Assembly: GCA_002427325.1 (NCBI GenBank)
Contig: DIQS01000031.1
Location: 13,848-31,905 of the forward strand
Direction: 5' to 3'
DNA: 18,058 nucleotides
DNA from: Cloacimonetes bacterium UBA5456
Lineage (GTDB): Bacteria > Cloacimonadota > Cloacimonadia > Cloacimonadales > Cloacimonadaceae
The stretch's first letter is position 1. Each line of letters begins with the position of its first letter. This document shows, in pieces, positions 14,485 through 18,058 of this stretch. The translations under genes and the position numbers were made by a program. The notes beneath the pieces are model-generated. The model made no database searches. It was not told the DNA's origin and was given only the letters and a program-made list of their open reading frames with translations.

Positions 14485-15476
14485 GTAAAAGAAAGATAAC
14501 AAGCCTCGTCTTCGCATCCATCTTGGGGATTGTGCTCATCGCATTTTGGGTGCGGACAACGCCCTGGGCGGAGTTTAATGAGCATTTTAAACAGCTTTCC
14601 ATCAAGTATGTCATCATTGGCTCTATCACCTATATTGCTGCATATTATGTGCGTACGCTGAGATGGAAACGCATCATGGACATCCGTTTTGAGATTCCCA
14701 CTTCCAAGATTTGGCATTATGCCATGGCGGGGAACCTGGTGAATTATCTCATCCCCATCCGCGCCGGTGAGCTGATTAAAGCGCTGTTCGTCAAGCGCAA
14801 TCATCAAGTGGGCATTTCGGACTCACTGCCGCTGATCATCGTGGATAAGACTTTTGATACGCTTGCCATTCTTGTGGTCTTTGCCATGCTTCCCTTCCTC
14901 AATCTTGAGATCACGGGCGCCGTCGTTGTTCTCATTGCGGTTTTAGGACTGTTTTTCGCCTTTTCTGTGGGAATCCTGCTTTGTGCGGCGTGGAAAAAAG
15001 AATTAGTGTATGGATTTCTGGGCGGAATACTGAAGGTCTTTCCCAAGAAATTCAGAGAGAAGATGATGGGCTTTTTAGAGCGTTTTGTAGAAGGCTTAAA
15101 CATCTTTAAACATAGCGGTTCCACGCTGCTTGTAGCCGTCTTGCTCACTCTTGTGGGCGTCTTTTTAGACGGACTCTATTTCTATTTTATGTTCCTCTCC
15201 TTTGGTTTGGAGATGAGCTTCTTGGTCGTGCTCTTCGGCTATGCGCTGATCAACCTCAGTTATGGACTGCCTCAACCGCCGGCACAGATCGGCAGCAATG
15301 AATGGATGATGATCGTGATCTTTAGTTTGGGATTTAGTTTGACAAAGTCGGCGGCATCCGCTGTTATGGCATTTGCCCATGTTCTCACGGCGGTCATCAT
15401 GGTGGTCTTGGGCATCATCGGCATCGCTGTATCCGGGCGCGAAATAATTTATATGGTATTGAAAGGAGATAAATAA
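14481..15476 (+). CDS. Flippase-like membrane protein (UPF0104/LPG synthase TM domain)
   Basis: This 331-residue protein is very hydrophobic, with about seven or eight predicted membrane helices. The family signature is clear: RTLRWKRIM at 58-66, NLVNYLIPIRAGELIKA at 85-101, and VDKTFD at 121-126. This is the lysylphosphatidylglycerol-synthase membrane domain (PF03706, UPF0104), also called flippase-like. The soluble aminoacyl-transfer half of MprF is absent. Stand-alone members are proposed to move or present lipids or lipid-linked glycans across the inner membrane, with few tested. Placement after a polyprenyl synthetase, epimerase and methyltransferase fits transport of a prenyl-linked product, as an inference. 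The ATG overlaps the preceding stop (ATGA). The next gene begins one base after its stop. Confidence 0.9.
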   Translation: MSKRKITSLVFASILGIVLIAFWVRTTPWAEFNEHFKQLSIKYVIIGSITYIAAYYVRTLRWKRIMDIRFEIPTSKIWHYAMAGNLVNYLIPIRAGELIKALFVKRNHQVGISDSLPLIIVDKTFDTLAILVVFAMLPFLNLEITGAVVVLIAVLGLFFAFSVGILLCAAWKKELVYGFLGGILKVFPKKFREKMMGFLERFVEGLNIFKHSGSTLLVAVLLTLVGVFLDGLYFYFMFLSFGLEMSFLVVLFGYALINLSYGLPQPPAQIGSNEWMMIVIFSLGFSLTKSAASAVMAFAHVLTAVIMVVLGIIGIAVSGREIIYMVLKGDK

Positions 15477-16460
15477 ATGGATAACTCTCTGAAAATGATT
15501 GAAAATCTTAAAACTGCTACGAGCAGGCTCAAAGAGGAAATCGGGAAGGTCATCATCGGGCAAGAGCGCATTATTGATAACGTTTTGACCGCACTTTTTG
15601 CCAATGGGCATGTGCTCATTGAAGGCGTTCCCGGACTGGCGAAGACTCTGCTCATCTCAAGCCTCGCAAAAAGCCTCTCGCTGAAGTTTTCACGCATACA
15701 ATTTACGCCTGACCTCATGCCCTCGGATATCACGGGTAGCGAGATTCTGGGCACAGATAAAGAAACGGGAAAGCAAGCCTTTGAATATATCAAGGGGCCG
15801 CTTTTTGCAAATATCATCCTGGCAGACGAAATTAACCGCACTCCGCCTAAAACTCAAGCCGCTTTATTGCAAGCTATGCAGGAAAACACCATCACCAGTA
15901 GTAATATAACATGGAAGCTGGATTTGCCCTTCATCGTGATGGCGACGCAAAATCCCATCGAGCAAGAAGGAACTTATCCGCTGCCTGAAGCGCAGTTAGA
16001 CCGCTTTATGTTTTATATCAAAATCGACTATCCCAGCTATGAAGAAGAGCTGCGGATAGTGGAGAATACTACGGGTGTATCCGATATCGAGATCACTCCG
16101 CAATTGGATGCGCGGCAGATAATCGAGCTGCAACAAGCTATTCGCAGTCTGCCGATTAGCGATCATGTGCTCCAATATGCCGTGAGGCTTGCGCGTGCCA
16201 GTCGCCCTGATCATCCGGACGCTGATGAAGAGATCAAGCGTTGGGTGAGCTGGGGAGCGGGGCCGCGTGCCTCTCAATATCTCGTGCTGGGTGCAAAAGC
16301 TGCGGCTGCATTGGATGGAAGACTCACTCCTGCTGAAGAGGACGTGCGCAAAGTTGCGTCAATCGTGCTTTCGCACAGGATATTGCTCTCTTTTGCCGCT
16401 GAAGCTGAAGGGATGAGCTCGGATCATATTGTCGAGCATCTCCTTTCGAAAATTGTATAG
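15477..16460 (+). CDS. MoxR-family AAA+ ATPase
   Basis: This 327-residue protein is a complete MoxR ATPase: Walker A GVPGLAKT at 50-57, Walker B ILADEINR at 114-121, sensor 1 MATQNP at 155-160, and PEAQLDRF at 170-177, followed by the small helical lid domain. MoxR proteins act as chaperone-like remodelers, usually with a von Willebrand A or DUF58 partner encoded next to them. No such partner follows here. The next reading frame is a secreted propeller, and the bases between hold a broken copy of this gene's 3' end, so a partner gene may have been lost. AAAGGAG (15462-15468) stands eight bases before ATG, the best site in the operon. Confidence 0.95.
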   Translation: MDNSLKMIENLKTATSRLKEEIGKVIIGQERIIDNVLTALFANGHVLIEGVPGLAKTLLISSLAKSLSLKFSRIQFTPDLMPSDITGSEILGTDKETGKQAFEYIKGPLFANIILADEINRTPPKTQAALLQAMQENTITSSNITWKLDLPFIVMATQNPIEQEGTYPLPEAQLDRFMFYIKIDYPSYEEELRIVENTTGVSDIEITPQLDARQIIELQQAIRSLPISDHVLQYAVRLARASRPDHPDADEEIKRWVSWGAGPRASQYLVLGAKAAAALDGRLTPAEEDVRKVASIVLSHRILLSFAAEAEGMSSDHIVEHLLSKIV

Positions 16461-16485
16461 AATAAAGTCTTAAATTCGACCCTTT

Positions 16486-16615
16486 TGCATTGGGTGGAAG
16501 CTCTGTCCTCTGCATTGTGGGATAGTGACGCAAATGGCGCAGGCCGTGCTTTTTTGCGGCAGCAACCGAGGGGATGAGCTCGGATCACATCGTGAAGAGT
16601 CTCCTCATAATTTAA
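16486..16615 (+). pseudogene. Frame-broken duplicate of the MoxR gene 3' end
   Basis: This stretch repeats the end of the upstream MoxR gene. TGCATTGG[A/G]TGGAAG is at 16307-16321 and again at 16486-16500. GGGATGAGCTCGGATCA (17 bases, exact) is at 16410-16426 and 16571-16587. Between these, GTG...GTGCTT blocks align (16344-16370 with 16525-16551). The distance between matched blocks shifts from 179 to 181 to 161 bases, showing a 2-base gain and a 20-base loss that break the frame. The final part still reads EGMSSDHIVKSLLII and a stop, against EGMSSDHIVEHLLSKIV in the real gene. There is no start codon or ribosome site of its own. Confidence 0.85.
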
Positions 16616-16633
16616 GTTCATAAGAAGGTTTTT

Positions 16634-17566
16634 ATGAAAAAGTTTATGTTGATAAGCCTTGCAATCTTGCTCTCAGGCTTGCTGTTTGCCGCTGACGGGC
16701 GCTTTGTCTATCCCTTGGCGCAAGTTCAAGACGGTGATGTGCAAAATATCATCGCTGAGAATGATCAGGTCTTGGCCTATAACAATCGCCAACTGTGGAT
16801 TTACACCCTATTTAATCCTTTGCAACCGAAATTAGAGGCTTCTTATATCTCGACGCATAAGATGGAAGATGTGAACTTGCAAGGAAATAGCTATATTTAT
16901 GTTTCCAGCCAGGAACCGAGTATGTCACTTAATGCCGTTGAAACTCTGGGTCAATTAGGACGCATTTATTTCACCAATACTTTGATCGGGGATAAGATCA
17001 GACGGGAGGGGGCAACGCTCTATGTTGCAGATAGATATCGCGGGATTGATATCATCAATGTGGGGCGCGGAGGTTCAAACGACTTTTTGGGTAACTTCGC
17101 TGAAAAGTGGGGCATCCGTGATTTTGATGCCGAATATCCTTATCTCTATGCTCTCAATGACTTTGGCTTTGCGATGATCGATGTCTCGGACCTGAGCTAT
17201 CCCATTGGGGTTTCTACATATTATCAGATTTCGGATGCTACTATGCTCGTCAAAGACGGGGATTATGTCTATATCGGGGCGGGGCAAGACCTTTTTGTGC
17301 TCTCGATTCGGCAATTGGATAAACCTACGCTGATTAGCCAATATCGCTTGCCAAACGAGATTCAGGCGATGAAGATCAAGGATAAGAGACTTTTTATGGC
17401 GCTGGGACGAGGCGGGGTGAAGATTCTTGATATTGGTACAGCGAATCAGATTAGGGATATCAATACCTTCTATCCTCCGGGTGCAGCGGTCGATATCGAG
17501 CTTTATAATGACTATATCTTTGTGGCTATGGGCAAGGATGGGTGGGTTATATACGAGTATAAGTAG
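16634..17566 (+). CDS. Secreted LVIVD-repeat beta-propeller protein
   Basis: This 310-residue protein starts with a clear signal peptide (MKK, a hydrophobic core at 4-18, probable cut after LFA at 17-19). The rest is repeats of about 42 residues with the pattern of a display strand followed by LxIxD: LYVADRYRGIDIINV, LYALNDFGFAMIDVSDL, VYIGAGQDLFVLSI, LFMALGRGGVKILDI and IFVAMGKDGWVIYEY. These are LVIVD-type propeller blades, about six or seven in total, forming a periplasmic or surface binding scaffold with no catalytic residues seen. No sorting tail or lipobox is seen. AGAAGG (16623-16628) lies five bases before the ATG. It is the last recognisable gene of the block and is separated from the MoxR gene by its 3' duplicate. 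Function is unknown. Confidence 0.85.
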   Translation: MKKFMLISLAILLSGLLFAADGRFVYPLAQVQDGDVQNIIAENDQVLAYNNRQLWIYTLFNPLQPKLEASYISTHKMEDVNLQGNSYIYVSSQEPSMSLNAVETLGQLGRIYFTNTLIGDKIRREGATLYVADRYRGIDIINVGRGGSNDFLGNFAEKWGIRDFDAEYPYLYALNDFGFAMIDVSDLSYPIGVSTYYQISDATMLVKDGDYVYIGAGQDLFVLSIRQLDKPTLISQYRLPNEIQAMKIKDKRLFMALGRGGVKILDIGTANQIRDINTFYPPGAAVDIELYNDYIFVAMGKDGWVIYEYK

Positions 17567-17567
17567 G

Positions 17568-17611
17568 CGACTTTGTCGTAGCTACGAGCTACCAAAGCTA
17601 CAAGAAAGTCG
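17568..17611. repeat. Imperfect 16-bp inverted repeat just after the last gene
   Basis: Bases 17568-17583 and 17596-17611 are inverted copies matching at 14 of 16 positions around a 12-base loop, one base after the propeller stop codon. The left part can instead fold into two smaller hairpins: CGAC-TTT-GTCG (17568-17578) and GTAGCT-ACG-AGCTAC (17578-17592). No T run follows, so it is not a normal intrinsic terminator, though it could protect the mRNA 3' end. Confidence 0.7.
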
Positions 17612-17919
17612 GCTGTTATCGACAGATTCGCTTAGCTTAAAAAATTTGAAGGCAAAGTTGTCGCAAGCGGCTTGGGGCGGTAACATCTTGTTGCCGCATG
17701 AGCGTCAGCTCATTCATTTCCAGTGATTGGCGTGAGAACGTCCTCATAGCCACAAACGTCAGAGAGGAGTTTGTTCGCTGCGCTCACGTTTGATTGGATG
17801 TGCTGCGTACATTTTTAGCGGATTCATGGGTAACGGGGACCTTCCCTGACCAAGTAGAAAACTGCGTTTTCTCGGGCAACAAGATGTTGCCCGCCCAGAT
17901 AAAAAAGTTGACGCTTTTT
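17568..17919. other. Cluster of small hairpins without coding sequence
   Basis: Beyond the two hairpins at 17568-17592 there are CTGT/ACAG with a 5-base loop (17613-17625), CAAG/CTTG with loop CGG (17664-17674), a 9-bp stem with one G-T pair and loop TCT (17677-17697), ATGAGC/GCTCAT with loop GTCA (17698-17713), a 7-bp AGAAAAC/GTTTTCT stem with loop TGC (17856-17872), a 9-bp CGGGCAACA/TGTTGCCCG stem with loop AGA (17873-17893), and AAAAAG/CTTTTT with a 6-base loop (17902-17919). The stems at 17677 and 17873 share the core GGYAACA. No supported gene overlaps the cluster. Confidence 0.75.
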
Positions 17920-17936
17920 CGGTTAGCGAGGGTTAT

Positions 17937-18058
17937 CTTATCCCCATCATACACCATAACCCCCTATTTGCCACATAGTTATCCCATATATTCCCGTTTT
18001 ACACTTCCTCACTCCATTTTCCCAACCCCATCTAAGTCATTGCTTCCCTATTGATTAC
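17937..18058. other. G-poor, pyrimidine-rich stretch, no gene seen
   Basis: Only about six G occur in the last 122 bases of the plus strand, which is otherwise C, T and A with many CCC and TTT runs. A 7-bp inverted repeat (GGGTTAT 17930-17936, ATAACCC 17956-17962) leads into it. The plus-strand frame that spans it (17794-18054) has biased, low-complexity composition and no ribosome site. I see no gene, and the stretch continues beyond the window. Confidence 0.6.

Noticed and set aside
14463..15148. Minus-strand frames opposite the flippase-like gene
   Set aside because: They are antisense shadows of a clear membrane-protein gene with family motifs.
17427..17726. Plus-strand frame overlapping the end of the propeller gene
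   Set aside because: Most of it is an out-of-frame shadow of the propeller gene and the rest crosses the hairpin cluster.
17794..18054. Plus-strand frame of 86 codons at the right end
   Set aside because: Composition follows the G-poor tail, it runs through several hairpins, and there is no ribosome site or known motif.
17937..18058. G-quadruplex on the minus strand
   Set aside because: There are several GGG runs, but the loops between them are mostly too long and irregular for a confident call.

Overview
The window is bacterial DNA holding two divergent gene blocks separated by about 1 kb of decayed sequence. Positions 371-9923 (minus strand) carry a five-gene type I restriction-modification operon. 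Positions 11001-17566 (plus strand) carry a seven-gene chromosomal operon that looks envelope or lipid related. The organism is not certain. Features pointing to an uncultured Gram-negative lineage such as Cloacimonadota or a Bacteroidota/Fibrobacterota relative are an LVIVD-repeat propeller, a CpsB/YwqE-type PHP phosphatase beside a flippase-like membrane protein, MoxR, and frequent TTG/GTG starts. This is a low-confidence inference from gene content only.

Minus-strand block. Reading order is hsdM, hsdS, a DUF262/DUF1524 protein, hsdR, then a YgjP-like zinc metallopeptidase. Genes overlap by 8, 1 and 4 bp, or are separated by 14 bp, so they form one translationally coupled operon. It ends in a strong Rho-independent terminator at 99-138. 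HsdM and HsdS would make the modification enzyme, and HsdR would add DNA translocation and cleavage. The DUF262 protein resembles nucleases that restrict modified DNA, so the operon may act against both unmodified and modified foreign DNA.

Gap 9942-10940. No intact gene is visible. The minus strand holds the ruins of at least one reading frame: a helix-turn-helix-like segment running into a 12-bp tandem repeat with in-frame stops. A 31-bp sequence is repeated 700 bp apart. The plus-strand promoter lies at the right edge.

Plus-strand block. A consensus promoter (10922-10949) drives a polyprenyl synthetase, a PHP-family phosphatase, an NAD-dependent epimerase, a methyltransferase-like protein, a flippase-like membrane protein, a MoxR ATPase and a secreted beta-propeller. 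The first six genes are almost gapless. Four successive genes start with TTG or GTG. Between the MoxR gene and the last gene lies a frame-broken duplicate of the MoxR gene's own 3' end.

Tail 17567-18058. No gene is supported. It holds a dense run of small, mutually different hairpins, mostly with 3-nt loops, then a G-poor pyrimidine-rich stretch to the window end.

Hand counts on single 60-base lines give 35% GC in hsdS (6241-6300), 42% in hsdR (2281-2340), 47% in hsdM (8521-8580), and 55-58% in the plus-strand operon (14761-14820 and 11461-11520). This fits a horizontally acquired restriction island, but whole-gene values were not computed.
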